Positions 24,540-33,960 are shown, counted from the first letter of the stretch. The stretch: 64,000 nucleotides of DNA from Stakelama portus (GCF_003171655.1 NZ_QFZL01000001.1:496001-560000); one strand, 5' to 3'. Numbers and translations are program-made. Notes: a model not told the origin generated them from the sequence alone.

Positions 24540-26897
24540 TCAGGCGGCGACCGAACTGCCGGTCGCGCGGGTCGCCAGCGCGCGGGCTTCCTCGACGGGC
24601 AGGGGGCGTCCGAAATAATAGCCCTGGACCTTCGAACATCCCAGCGCCTGCACCAGATGATGTTCTTCTTCGGTTTCGACGCCTTCGGCCGTCGTCGCCA
24701 TGCCCAGGCTCTGTGCCAGCGCGACGACGGCGCGGATGATCGCGATCGCCTCACGCTCGCCCTTTGACGCGCCCTGCACGAAGCTGCGGTCGATCTTGAT
24801 CGAGGAAAAACGCGTGCGGCTGAGATAGCCGAGCGAGGAATAGCCGGTGCCGAAATCGTCGAGGCTCAGGCGCACGCCCAGATCGAGGATCTTTTCGAGC
24901 ACCTGCACCGCCATCGTGCCTTCGTGCATGAAGACGCTTTCGGTGACTTCCAGCTCCAGCCGCTCGGGCGGCAGGCCTGATTGGACGAGCGCCTGTGCCA
25001 CGAATTTCGCGAAGGCCGGATTGTGAAGCTGTTCGGCGCTGACGTTGACGGCGACGCGGATATTGCTGTTCCAGCGCGCGGCTTCGTGGCACGCAGCGCG
25101 CAGCACCCATTCGCCGATCGGCGCGATCAGTCGCGCTTCCTCGGCCAGCGGCACGAATTTGGCGGGGGAGACATTGCCGAATTCGGGATGCGTCCAGCGC
25201 AGCAGCGCCTCGAACCCGGTCAACTGGCCGGTTTCGGCGTTCACCACCGGCTGATAATTGAGGTGCATCTCGTTATTCTCGACCGCGCTGCGCAGCGCGA
25301 TTTCGAGTACGCGGCGTTCCTCGGCGGCGACATGCAGCTTGGGCTCATAGGCGTGGAACACGCCGCCGCCCGCATCCTTTGAGCGATAGAGCGCCAGATC
25401 CGCCGAGCGGATGAGCATTTCCGCAGTGCGCCCATCGCGCGGGCCGATCGCGACCCCGACGCTGGCGCCGATATAGAGCGTGTTCTGATCGACTTCATAG
25501 GGGCGCGAGATATATTCGATGATCTTGTGCGCCAGCCGTTCGACCGCCGCCGAATCGCTCGCATCCTTGACCACCACGGCAAATTCGTCGCCGCCCAGCC
25601 GGCCCACGACTTCATTGGGCGTGCGCAATTGCTCGATCCGTTCGGCAACCCGCCCCAGCAGCCGGTCTCCGACCGGGTGGCCCAGCGTATCGTTGACTGC
25701 CTTGAAGCGATCGAGATCGATCATCATGAAGGCGCAGCGCGTACCCCATCTGTCCGCTTCCGCCATCGCGCTGGTCAGCGTTTCCTGAATCATCAGGCGG
25801 TTGGGCAGGCCGGTCAGCGCGTCGTACCGCGCCATGCGGTTGATCTGATCGGCGGAGCGGCGCGCTTCGGTAACGTCGGAGCCGACGCCGCGAAAGCCGC
25901 GAAAAACGCCGCGATCGTCGAAGCGCGGCGTGGCCGACATTTCCCACCAGCGCACTTCCTGGCCGACATAGACCGGCAGCAGCAATCCGTGAAACGCTTC
26001 GCGCCCCTTCAACCGTTCGGCCAGTTCGCGCAGGCCCGCCGCGAAATTCCCCGCTTCCCAGGTGGGGCCGGCCAGCAGCTGAAGGAACGGCATGCCGTTG
26101 ATCGCCTTGGGATCGACGCCCAGCGACACGGCAAAACGCGGATTGGCGCGGACAACGCGGCGCTGTGCATCGATTTCCCACAGCCAGTCGCCGCTGTCGT
26201 CCTCGCATTCGCGCAGCAACAGGCTGACCGTCTCGTCGCGCTCCATCAGGCCGATTTCGCCCGCGCGAATGACCACCAGCGCCTTGCCGCCGCGAAACGT
26301 CGCCAGGACCAGCAGCACGGTGAAAAGCGCGGCGGCGGCAACCAGCATCGGCGAGGCGGCAAGCGCCAGCATCGTCATGATCGCGCCGCCGACGATCGTA
26401 ATGAACACGATCGTTGCGAGCGGCAGCGCCGCCATGGCGACTGCCGACGCCGTCATCAGAAGCGACAGGACGATCCAGAGGCCCAGCGCGATTTCACTGG
26501 TCGCGGCGTGCCCGAATGCGAGCGGCGGCACCGACCATATGGCGCCCAGCGCAATGCCGTCGAGCACGGTATCGCGGACATGGCCCAGCGTGGCGGTAAC
26601 CGCAGTGCGATGGCGCACGTGCAGCCTGCGAAACGCCACTGCCGATGCAACTGCGGCGACCAACGCGCCCCAGCTGGCGAGCTGCCATTGCGGAATCGCG
26701 TTGGCGAGCAGCAGCGCGACCATCGCCGCGCCGATCACATTGGCGCCGAGCATGAACAGCGCGAGCTGGCTGCCCGCCTGCATCTGCGCAGCACGAATCG
26801 GCCCCCAGTCGGTGGTATCCGCCGGGTCGTACAAGCCAAGCAGGGCGCGCGCATCGATGCGCGGCCGTGCGAATTGGGAAGTGGTCTGACTCGTCAC
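24540..26897 (-). CDS. Membrane PAS-GGDEF-EAL protein (cyclic-di-GMP turnover)
   Basis: 785 residues: N-terminal membrane region with about six helices (45-205), a PAS domain (about 240-365), GGDEF domain with intact GGDEF at 435-439, and EAL domain starting at EALLRW (Glu563) with VNVS, LEVTES, DDFGTGYSS, IKID and AEGVET all kept. Both diguanylate cyclase and phosphodiesterase sites look competent, so net activity cannot be told from sequence. GTG start at 26897; no ATG lies nearby in frame. c-di-GMP often controls surface polysaccharide, and the sugar operon converges on this gene. Confidence 0.95.
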   Translation of the reverse strand: MTSQTTSQFARPRIDARALLGLYDPADTTDWGPIRAAQMQAGSQLALFMLGANVIGAAMVALLLANAIPQWQLASWGALVAAVASAVAFRRLHVRHRTAVTATLGHVRDTVLDGIALGAIWSVPPLAFGHAATSEIALGLWIVLSLLMTASAVAMAALPLATIVFITIVGGAIMTMLALAASPMLVAAAALFTVLLVLATFRGGKALVVIRAGEIGLMERDETVSLLLRECEDDSGDWLWEIDAQRRVVRANPRFAVSLGVDPKAINGMPFLQLLAGPTWEAGNFAAGLRELAERLKGREAFHGLLLPVYVGQEVRWWEMSATPRFDDRGVFRGFRGVGSDVTEARRSADQINRMARYDALTGLPNRLMIQETLTSAMAEADRWGTRCAFMMIDLDRFKAVNDTLGHPVGDRLLGRVAERIEQLRTPNEVVGRLGGDEFAVVVKDASDSAAVERLAHKIIEYISRPYEVDQNTLYIGASVGVAIGPRDGRTAEMLIRSADLALYRSKDAGGGVFHAYEPKLHVAAEERRVLEIALRSAVENNEMHLNYQPVVNAETGQLTGFEALLRWTHPEFGNVSPAKFVPLAEEARLIAPIGEWVLRAACHEAARWNSNIRVAVNVSAEQLHNPAFAKFVAQALVQSGLPPERLELEVTESVFMHEGTMAVQVLEKILDLGVRLSLDDFGTGYSSLGYLSRTRFSSIKIDRSFVQGASKGEREAIAIIRAVVALAQSLGMATTAEGVETEEEHHLVQALGCSKVQGYYFGRPLPVEEARALATRATGSSVAA

Positions 26898-26976
26898 CGC
26901 CCCGGCATAGCGCAGCGCAGGTTAGCGAGAGGTTAGGCGCAGCGGCGAAAGCGGTATTTTTCGTCCCGTGTTCGCC

Positions 26977-28128
26977 CTATCGCGACGGCCATGTCCATCG
27001 CGGGCTCTCGCCGCCGGTCGCCAGCGTCTCGCCCAGCCGCTTTTCAAGCTGAATTTCGATCGTCTGTCGATCGCCATGCAGCGATTCGCGCAGCGCGACG
27101 CTGTGCGTCACCACGATGATCTGGCTGTGGCGCGATGCCGTGAGCAACAATCGCGCGAGCGGCGGGATCAATGCCGGATGCAGGCTCGATTCAGGCTCGT
27201 TGAGCACGATCAGTTCCGAGGGGCGCGGTGACAGCAAGGCAGCGCACAACAACAGATATCGCAACGTGCCGTCGGACAGTTCGGCGGTGCTCAGCGGTCG
27301 CAGCAGCCCCGGTTGCCGCATCTCCAGCGCGGCCAGATCCTCTCCGGATATCCGCACCCTCGATCCGGGGAAGGCGTCATCGACGGCCGCACCGAAAGCC
27401 GACGCGTCGCCGATCGCCTGAATCGTCAGGATCGCTGCGGCCAGATCGGCGCCATCGGCGGCAAGTTGCGGGGTGAAGGTCGGGACTTGCGGGCGGCGCG
27501 CCGGGGCATCGCGATCGGCGCGCAGATTGTCATAGAAGCGCCAGCCGCGCATTCGTTCGCGCAGCATCAGCAATTCGATGCCGTCGCGCGGATCGGCGGC
27601 CTGAGTCATCATGCTGTCGAAACTGGCAATATCCTGGTGCACGACGCGCCATTCGCCGCTTTCTTCGCTACGCAGCCGGACCATCGGCCCGCGCCGTTCG
27701 GCGATCGCGCCCGAACGCGACAATTCCGGCCCCATCCACAGCGCCTCGGCCTTGATTTCCGGGTCGTGCGCAAACACTGCCGGCGGCACCGGCAACCCCA
27801 GATCGACCGCATAGCCATAGTCCGACGTGGAGAAACCCAGGCGCAGGTGAACCGGCGCGGTGCGGACCAGGCCTTGCACCGGGGCTTCGCCCGACAGCAT
27901 GTCGCGTGAGAATTTCTCGGGCCCGGCCCATAAGGTCGAGGAGAGGCCGCCCTCGCGCGCGATCGATCCGATCAACTGGCCCTGCGCGACTTCGGCGAGC
28001 AGCCGCAGCGCCCGATAGAGGCTCGATTTCCCGCTGCCATTGGCACCGGTGATCAGCGTCAGCGGGGCAGGGGCGATCACCAGATCGCGCAACGAGCGAT
28101 AGCCGGATACGGCAAGGCGCTCGATCAC
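26977..28128 (-). CDS. AAA/ABC-type ATPase (AAA_15/21-like)
   Basis: 383 residues. Walker A GANGSGKSS at 28-36, signature-like LSDGTLRYL, Walker B LIVLNEPESSLHP and a switch His in VVTHS near the C-terminus, as in stand-alone RecF/SMC-like AAA_21 ATPases. GTG start at 28128. There is no nuclease or toxin partner next to it (neighbours are a GGDEF/EAL protein and an acyl-AMP ligase), so an anti-phage system is not supported. Function unknown. Confidence 0.88.
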   Translation of the reverse strand: MIERLAVSGYRSLRDLVIAPAPLTLITGANGSGKSSLYRALRLLAEVAQGQLIGSIAREGGLSSTLWAGPEKFSRDMLSGEAPVQGLVRTAPVHLRLGFSTSDYGYAVDLGLPVPPAVFAHDPEIKAEALWMGPELSRSGAIAERRGPMVRLRSEESGEWRVVHQDIASFDSMMTQAADPRDGIELLMLRERMRGWRFYDNLRADRDAPARRPQVPTFTPQLAADGADLAAAILTIQAIGDASAFGAAVDDAFPGSRVRISGEDLAALEMRQPGLLRPLSTAELSDGTLRYLLLCAALLSPRPSELIVLNEPESSLHPALIPPLARLLLTASRHSQIIVVTHSVALRESLHGDRQTIEIQLEKRLGETLATGGESPRWTWPSR

Positions 28129-28171
28129 CGGATCGAGCGCCCCGAATTTGCGTCATGCCGCCGCAGCATGA

Positions 28172-29941
28172 TCAGGCTGCGATGCTGTAGGGCTTGATCT
28201 CGCCGTTGAGATAGAGGTTGCGCGCCTTGGCCCGGCTGAGCTTGCCTGAACTGGTGCGCGGCAGCGTGCGCGGCGGGACCAGTTCGATGACGCAGTTCAT
28301 GCCGGTCACTGACCGCACGCGCTCGCGAATTTCGTCGCGCAGGCGGATGCGTTCGCCTTCGTCCGACGTGCGGCACTGGACCAGTACCGCCGGCGTTTCC
28401 TCGCCACCCGGAGTGGTGATCGCGAAAGCGGCGATATCGCCTTGTTTGAAGCCGGGAAGCTGTTCCACGGCCCATTCGATATCCTGCGGCCAATGGTTGC
28501 GACCATTGACGATGATCATGTCCTTGGCGCGGCCGACGATATAGATATAGCCTTCGGAAATATAACCCATATCTCCGGTGTCGAGCCACCCGTCCTTCAT
28601 ACAGGCGGCGGTCGCTTCCTCGTCGCGGAAATAGCCGACCATGACGCTGAGGCCCTTGCACCACACCTTGCCGATCGCCTTTTCCGGAAGCGGGGTGCCG
28701 TCTTCCTCGCGGATTTCGACGATCATGTCCTTGACCGGCTTGCCGCAGTTGACGATCGCGCGGAAGCGCTGCGGACGACCTGCGCCGTGCGACCCGCCGG
28801 AAAGCTGCGTTTCCTCGACCAGTTCCACCTGAATGCCTTCGCCCGGCGGCATGATCGACACCGCCAGCGTCGCTTCGGCCAGGCCATAGCTGGGCAGGAA
28901 CGCCGATGCCTGGAAACCCGCATCGGCAAATGCGTCGACGAACGACTGCATCACGTCCGGGCGAATCATGTCGGCGCCATTGCCCGCCACGCGCCAGCGG
29001 CTGAGGTCGAAACGATCGCTCGCCTTGGTCTGGCTCGACATGCGGCGCGCGCAGATATCGTAGCCGAAGGTCGGCGAATAGGAGAGGGTGTTGTCCGGGT
29101 TGCGGCTGATCATGTCGAGCCATGCCAGCGGACGCCGGGCGAAATCCTCGGTCTTGAGGTAATCGGTCGAAACCTGATTCGCGACCGGCGACAGGAAACA
29201 GCCGACCAGACCCATATCGTGATACCAGGGCAGCCAGCTGACGCAGCGGTCGCCGTCGGTCACGTGCATCCCGTGGCTGTGCGCCGACAGATTGTTGAGC
29301 AGCGCCTCATGCGTGATCGCCACACCATGCGGGAAGCGCGTCGAGCCGCTCGAATATTGCAGATAGGCAATATCGTCCTTGGTCGGGCTGGGAAGCTCTG
29401 CCGCCGGTGCATCGCGACTGCCAAACTCTTCCCAGTCGATACCCTCGACACCCAGCAGACGGGCGGCTTCGCCGGCCATCGCCGCCAGTTCGGCGGGATA
29501 GATCAGCATCTTCGGATCGCAGCTTTCCAGCTGGACGCGAAGCTGATCGATATAGGATTGCGCCCCGCCGAAGCTGGTCGGCAGCGGCAGCGGTACCGGC
29601 CATGCACCGGCATAGACCACGCCGAAGAACAGGCTGGCGAATTCCGGGCCGGTTTCGGCGATCAGCGCGATCCGATCCTCGGGTTTCACACCCGCCGCGA
29701 TCAGGCGATTCGCCTGGGCCAGCGCATCCTCGCGCAGGCGCGCGAAGCTGTACGGCAATTTCAGATTGCCGCGCGCATCGTGAAAATTGAGTCCGCGTAC
29801 ACCGCGCGCCGCATAATCGAGCGCTTCACCGAGCGTGTCGAAATCAGCCAGACGGCGCGGCAAGCTGGCGTCGTCGGTCGGCGTCGGTGCAATCGATGTT
29901 GCCGAACTGGCTTCAGGCGATCCCGTAACGTGCAATTCCAT
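28172..29941 (-). CDS. Fatty acyl-AMP ligase (FAAL)
   Basis: 589 residues of the ANL adenylating superfamily. P-loop-like YSSGSTRFPHGVAI, the SWLPWYHDMGL motif typical of FAALs, DTGDMGYI, and the C-terminal catalytic Lys in LPRTSSGKLSR. FAALs activate fatty acids as acyl-adenylates and pass them to an acyl carrier protein rather than CoA. No PKS/NRPS or carrier-protein gene is nearby, so a free-standing lipid role is likelier; a related enzyme takes part in bacterial ceramide synthesis in Caulobacter, and sphingomonads make sphingolipids. That link is inference. Confidence 0.92.
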   Translation of the reverse strand: MELHVTGSPEASSATSIAPTPTDDASLPRRLADFDTLGEALDYAARGVRGLNFHDARGNLKLPYSFARLREDALAQANRLIAAGVKPEDRIALIAETGPEFASLFFGVVYAGAWPVPLPLPTSFGGAQSYIDQLRVQLESCDPKMLIYPAELAAMAGEAARLLGVEGIDWEEFGSRDAPAAELPSPTKDDIAYLQYSSGSTRFPHGVAITHEALLNNLSAHSHGMHVTDGDRCVSWLPWYHDMGLVGCFLSPVANQVSTDYLKTEDFARRPLAWLDMISRNPDNTLSYSPTFGYDICARRMSSQTKASDRFDLSRWRVAGNGADMIRPDVMQSFVDAFADAGFQASAFLPSYGLAEATLAVSIMPPGEGIQVELVEETQLSGGSHGAGRPQRFRAIVNCGKPVKDMIVEIREEDGTPLPEKAIGKVWCKGLSVMVGYFRDEEATAACMKDGWLDTGDMGYISEGYIYIVGRAKDMIIVNGRNHWPQDIEWAVEQLPGFKQGDIAAFAITTPGGEETPAVLVQCRTSDEGERIRLRDEIRERVRSVTGMNCVIELVPPRTLPRTSSGKLSRAKARNLYLNGEIKPYSIAA

Positions 29942-30057
29942 CCTAATCCCGTGCCCCTACCGTGGCAGGCCGATTTTCCCCCACGCAGCAAACTACGCTC
30001 GGCTCTGCAACGCACTGTCGTTCAAAATCGGATGTCAGTGTGGCACAATCATGGCGC

Positions 30058-30594
30058 ATGCGGCGCAGATCCTCTCAACCCCGTCCCTTGACCAGCCCGG
30101 CGCTGGAGCAACTCGCGCTGCGATATGTCGAGCGCTATGCGACGACCCGGGCGAAACTGGCGGCCTATCTGGAGCGTAAGCTCTATGAACGCGGGTGGGA
30201 AGGGGCGGACCAGGCCGATCCGCACGGGCTTGCCGAACGCATGGCCGAACTCGGCTATATCGACGATCGCGGCTTTGCCGAAGCGCGTGCCGCCGCGATG
30301 GGCAGGCGCGGGCTGGGCGCGCGGCGGGTGGCGGCGGCGTTGCGCCATGCCGGAATCGAAGCCGATGACGCCGATGCGATTGCGCCTGCGATCGAGGCAA
30401 ATGCCGTCGAAAGCGCGCTCACCTTTGCGCGGAAACGGCGAATCGGGCCCTATTCTGAAGAAGTTGCGGACCGGCAACTGCGTGAAAAGCAACTGGCGGC
30501 GATGGTGCGCGCCGGACATGGTTTCGATCTGGCGAGGAAAATCGTCTCGATGACTCCGGGCGAGGAAACCGAAACCCTGCTTTTAGCCCATTAA
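30058..30594 (+). CDS. recX: RecX-family regulatory protein
   Basis: 178 residues. The RecX three-helix repeats are visible: ALRYVERYATTRAKLAAYLERKL, then MAELGYIDDRGFAEARA and GRRGLGARRVAAALRHAGI. RecX blocks RecA filament growth. Start ATG at 30058; the frame is open further upstream without a better start. No recA nearby. A double cold-shock protein gene follows in the same direction. Confidence 0.88.
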   Translation: MRRRSSQPRPLTSPALEQLALRYVERYATTRAKLAAYLERKLYERGWEGADQADPHGLAERMAELGYIDDRGFAEARAAAMGRRGLGARRVAAALRHAGIEADDADAIAPAIEANAVESALTFARKRRIGPYSEEVADRQLREKQLAAMVRAGHGFDLARKIVSMTPGEETETLLLAH

Positions 30595-30656
30595 CACAAA
30601 GCAATTCCCATTTTCGGTAATAGTGTGTTAATGGTTACCGCTGGGGGAATAGGATA

Positions 30657-31241
30657 ATGCGTGCTGATAGCCAGCAGGCGCGTAACGATTACGCAATCGA
30701 CGCGTCTGGTTCTGCCAGGTCGGATGTAGCGGTCGAAGAAGAGGGGCAGGCCCTCTCGGGCGTCGTGAAATGGTTCGACGTTACGCGGGGATTCGGCTTT
30801 CTCGTTCCGGATGTCGACGGATTCGGCGACGTCCTTATCCATTTCTCGGTTCTGCAGGATCATGGCCGGCGCAGCCTGCCCGAAGGGGCGCGGCTCGATT
30901 GTATCGCGGTCCGTCGCGATCGCGGGCTTCAGGCGCGTGAGGTGCTCGCGATCGACCTGACCGAAGCGGTCGAACCGGCGCGGCGCGCGACCGATCGCGG
31001 CGAGCGGTTGCGGATGATCGACGATGCCGGCCCCTATGAGTCAGTGACGGTAAAGTGGTTCAATCGCCTAAAGGGCTATGGTTTTCTGGTGCGCGATGCG
31101 GCGGACGGGGATATATTCGTCCATATGGAAACGCTGCGCAGCGCGGAAATCGAAGAAGTCGAGCCCGGCCAATCGCTTCGCGCGCGCATTGTGGATGGCG
31201 AAAAAGGGCCGCTTGCCGTGGCCGTCGAAAGGACCGACTGA
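30657..31241 (+). CDS. Double cold-shock-domain protein (CspA family)
   Basis: 194 residues with two cold-shock domains. The first (about 33-100) has [17 protein letters not shown] and the second (about 127-193) has [16 protein letters not shown] and [10 protein letters not shown], so the RNP1/RNP2 aromatic residues are kept in both. Two-CSD proteins are typical of alphaproteobacteria and bind single-stranded nucleic acids. ATG at 30657 after GGGGGAATAGGATA. It is 4 bp from the DUF192 gene, so they are cotranscribed. Confidence 0.94.
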   Translation: MRADSQQARNDYAIDASGSARSDVAVEEEGQALSGVVKWFDVTRGFGFLVPDVDGFGDVLIHFSVLQDHGRRSLPEGARLDCIAVRRDRGLQAREVLAIDLTEAVEPARRATDRGERLRMIDDAGPYESVTVKWFNRLKGYGFLVRDAADGDIFVHMETLRSAEIEEVEPGQSLRARIVDGEKGPLAVAVERTD

Positions 31242-31245
31242 ACTC

Positions 31246-31755
31246 ATGATCCGAACCGGTGTAATTCGTTCGGCGCTTGCCGCCGCGATGGTGCTTGCTC
31301 TTTCCGCGTGCAGCGGCGATTCGAGCGGAAACGCCTCGGCAGGGACTGCCGCTGCGGAACGGATTTCGGTGACGATCACCTCGGCGGACGGCACCAAGCA
31401 CCTTTTCAACACCGAACGGGCGATCACGCGCGAGCAACAGGATCGCGGCTATATGTACCGCACCGATATCGGTGCGGATGATGCGATGCTCTTCTATCCC
31501 TATCCGGCCGAAGGCGGCGGCCCGCGCGAGGCAAGTTTCTGGATGAAGAACACGCCCACCGCGCTCGACATCATCTTCATCCGTCCCGACGGATCGATCG
31601 CGCGGATCGCGGAAAACACCATTCCCTATTCGACCGATCAGGTGCGTTCGGGCGAACCGGTTGCCGCCGTGCTCGAAGTGCTGGGCGGGCGTACCGCGGA
31701 ACTGGGCATTTCTCCGGGCGACAAGGTCAGCTGGCCGGGGCAGGGCGGCGACTGA
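31246..31755 (+). CDS. DUF192 lipoprotein
   Basis: 169 residues. Lipoprotein signal peptide with LSAC lipobox, then a DUF192 domain (about 40-165) carrying the hallmark blocks ITREQQDRGYMYR, FWMKNTPTALDIIFI and AVLEVLGG. DUF192 proteins are small beta-rich periplasmic proteins of unknown function, often linked to cold-shock-protein genes in this group. ATG at 31246, 4 bp after the double cold-shock gene. Confidence 0.9.
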   Translation: MIRTGVIRSALAAAMVLALSACSGDSSGNASAGTAAAERISVTITSADGTKHLFNTERAITREQQDRGYMYRTDIGADDAMLFYPYPAEGGGPREASFWMKNTPTALDIIFIRPDGSIARIAENTIPYSTDQVRSGEPVAAVLEVLGGRTAELGISPGDKVSWPGQGGD

Positions 31756-31796
31756 CATCGCCGCCGCCAGGTCCGGCACCCCACTTGCACATGGCT

Positions 31797-31837
31797 CTTG
31801 CCTGATATAATGATGATATCACATTATATCAGGCAAG
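31797..31837. promoter_or_regulatory. Perfect 15-bp dyad upstream of the alpha/beta hydrolase
   Basis: CTTGCCTGATATAAT (31797-31811) is the exact reverse complement of ATTATATCAGGCAAG (31823-31837), with an 11-bp spacer containing GATATC. It contains TATAAT-like hexamers and ends on the ribosome site (AAGGA) of the gene starting at 31846. It is either a repressor operator overlapping the promoter or an RNA hairpin hiding the ribosome site. The A/T richness of the arms stands out in this GC-rich region. Confidence 0.75.
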
Positions 31838-31845
31838 GATGTGTC

Positions 31846-32838
31846 ATGCGCATTGCAAAATCTCTGGTGAAGTCGGCAATTCTGGCGGGTGCCGCGGCTG
31901 CGGCGATGGTGGGATCGGTGCCGGTTCAGGCCCAGAATGCCGGAAACGAAAGCGAAATAACCGCGCCCGGTCCGATCGGCCCGCTTGCCGGATCGATGAT
32001 CGATGCCGGACAGGGCACTCCGGTGGTGCTGATTATTCCGGGATCAGGGCCGACCGACCGCAATGGCGACGATCCGATGGGATCGTCGGGCGGCGTCCTG
32101 CGCCAGCTGGCGCAGGGGCTGGCCGATGCGGGCGTCAGCAGCGTCCGGATCGACAAGCGCGGCATGTTCGGCAGCGCAGGCGCGGTTGCGAATGCCAATC
32201 GCGATTCGAGCATTGCCGGATATGTCGACGACACCAAAAGCTGGATCGGCGTGATTCGCGCCAAAACCGGCGCGCCCTGTGTCTGGCTGCTCGGCCATAG
32301 CGAAGGCGGCCTGGTCGCATTGAAGGCCGCGACGACGCTCGACGGCGTCTGCGGCGTGATCGAAGTCGAGGGCGCCGGGCGCAAGCTGGGCGATGTGCTG
32401 CGCGCGCAATTCCGCGCCAATCCCGCAAATGCACCGGTGCTCGACCAGTTGCTCTCCATCGTCGACCGCTTCGAAGCGGGCGATACGGTCGATCCGGCAA
32501 CGCTGCACCCGGCGCTTCGCGCGATCTTCAATGCCGATATCCAGCCTTACTGGATCGACTTGCTGTCGCACGACCCGGCTGCGCTTGCCGCCGCCTATTC
32601 GGGACCGATGATGGTGGTGCAGGGGACCAACGATGTTCAGGTCACCCAGGCCGATTCGCAGGCGCTGATGGCGGCGCGGCCCGACGCCACGCTGCTGCTG
32701 GTGCCCGACATGACGCATGTCCTGAAAATCGCCCAGGGCGAGGGGCGTGCGGCGAGCCTCGCCACCTATACCGACGCCACGATGCCGATCGCGCCGCAGC
32801 TTACCCCTGCGATCGCCGAATTCATAAAGACACATTGA
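31846..32838 (+). CDS. Secreted alpha/beta hydrolase
   Basis: 330 residues from the ATG at 31846 (AAGGA upstream). Signal peptide (1-29, ending VQAQ). Fold landmarks: PGSGPTDRNGDD (oxyanion region), nucleophile elbow GHSEGG (Ser), Asp in QGTNDVQV and His in PDMTHVLK, giving a complete Ser-Asp-His triad. The PGSGPTDRNGD block is common in periplasmic alpha/beta hydrolases of sphingomonads. Substrate unknown. Likely controlled through the dyad just upstream. Confidence 0.9.
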   Translation: MRIAKSLVKSAILAGAAAAAMVGSVPVQAQNAGNESEITAPGPIGPLAGSMIDAGQGTPVVLIIPGSGPTDRNGDDPMGSSGGVLRQLAQGLADAGVSSVRIDKRGMFGSAGAVANANRDSSIAGYVDDTKSWIGVIRAKTGAPCVWLLGHSEGGLVALKAATTLDGVCGVIEVEGAGRKLGDVLRAQFRANPANAPVLDQLLSIVDRFEAGDTVDPATLHPALRAIFNADIQPYWIDLLSHDPAALAAAYSGPMMVVQGTNDVQVTQADSQALMAARPDATLLLVPDMTHVLKIAQGEGRAASLATYTDATMPIAPQLTPAIAEFIKTH

Positions 32839-32896
32839 TCGCATGAAGTGACGCTCGCCAGTTGCCGGAGGCGCGCTGGCGAGCTAATCGGCGCTC

Positions 32897-33289
32897 ATGG
32901 GCATTTTGAAGTCGATCTTCACCTGGTGGGATGGCGCCACCATTGGCACGGGCCTCGCCGCGCGCGGGATGAACAATGTCGGCGAGGATTCGCTCGGCAA
33001 TGTTTATTATGAAGGGGGCAAGGATACGTCCGGCCGCCCCCGCCGCTGGGTGATCTATAACGGCCCCAATGACGCCAGCCGGGTGCCGCCCGAATGGTTC
33101 GGATGGCTGCATCATCAGGTCGACGACGTGCCGGGCGAATCGCTCCCGCCGCGCCGCGACTGGCAACAGCCCGCCGTGCCGAATCTGACCGGCACCGCGC
33201 TTGCCTATCGTCCGCCGGGCGCGCTCGATGTGGGCGGCCAGCGGGTTCGCGCGACGGGCGATTATGAGGCCTGGACGCCCGACGCATGA
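32897..33289 (+). CDS. NDUFA12-family NADH:ubiquinone oxidoreductase subunit
   Basis: 130 residues matching the complex I accessory subunit NDUFA12 (B17.2), which alphaproteobacteria share with mitochondria: FTWWDGATIGT, GNVYYEGG, RRWVIYNG, SRVPPEWFGWLHHQ. It sits on the matrix/cytoplasmic arm of complex I. It overlaps the next gene by ATGA. The order NDUFA12-DUF2155-aat is widely kept in alphaproteobacteria. Confidence 0.95.
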   Translation: MGILKSIFTWWDGATIGTGLAARGMNNVGEDSLGNVYYEGGKDTSGRPRRWVIYNGPNDASRVPPEWFGWLHHQVDDVPGESLPPRRDWQQPAVPNLTGTALAYRPPGALDVGGQRVRATGDYEAWTPDA

Positions 33290-33960
33290 CCGTTCGCCCG
33301 TCGCTATTCGCCGGCGCGGCGCTGCTGCTTGCGCTGGGCGCCTGTTCCGGCGGCGATGAAGGCGGCAATAACAGCATCGACGAAATCCTGACCGAGCCGC
33401 TCGGCAGCGCGGGTTCGTCGGGTGCGGAAATCGTCGATGCGGGGGGCGATCTTGCGCTGGCGACCCAGGGCACGACGCCAATGGCCGAGCGCGAGGCCGT
33501 GCTCGGCTTTCTGAACAAGCGCAACGGCGAAACCCGCGAGATCAAGCTCAAGCCCGGTCAGTCGATTCGTATCGGCGAGGATGTCGTGGTGCGGCTGCGC
33601 GCGTGCGAACGCACCGCTCCCTGGGAGCCGGAGGAATATACCGGCGCCTTTGTTCAGCTCGACGTGCGCGATTTCGAAGGCAAATGGGGCCGGGTCTTCT
33701 CCGGATGGCTTTATAAGGAGCGGCCTTCGCTCAACGTCGTCCAGCACGGCATTTACGATATATGGCCCAAAAGCTGTGCGATGACTTTCCCCGATGGCGG
33801 GCCCGACACGGTTTCGGCGTCCTCGGTCGGACGGTCGGGCGCGGCGCCCAGCCGGTCGAGAGCGTCGAACACGCCCGCGCCGTCTCCGGCGCCTTCGGCC
33901 TCGCCCGAGCCCCAGGCGGCCGTGGCGCCGGCCACTGCCGAATCGAGCAACCCCAGATAA
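33286..33960 (+). CDS. DUF2155 lipoprotein
   Basis: 224 residues. Lipobox LGAC near residue 20, then a DUF2155 core (about 65-175) with LNKRNGETREIKLKPGQ, FSGWLYKERPSLNVVQHGIYDIWPKSC, and a ~50-residue Ser/Ala/Pro-rich tail. Function unknown; DUF2155 is alphaproteobacterial. ATG at 33286 overlaps the NDUFA12 stop. Its last ~208 bp are antisense to the 3' end of aat, and the low-complexity tail lies wholly inside that overlap. Confidence 0.88.
   Translation: MTVRPSLFAGAALLLALGACSGGDEGGNNSIDEILTEPLGSAGSSGAEIVDAGGDLALATQGTTPMAEREAVLGFLNKRNGETREIKLKPGQSIRIGEDVVVRLRACERTAPWEPEEYTGAFVQLDVRDFEGKWGRVFSGWLYKERPSLNVVQHGIYDIWPKSCAMTFPDGGPDTVSASSVGRSGAAPSRSRASNTPAPSPAPSASPEPQAAVAPATAESSNPR

Noticed and set aside
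26977-29941. Anti-phage or toxin-antitoxin system around the AAA ATPase
   Set aside because: Neighbours are a GGDEF/EAL protein and a fatty acyl-AMP ligase; there is no nuclease, reverse transcriptase, methylase or toxin partner.
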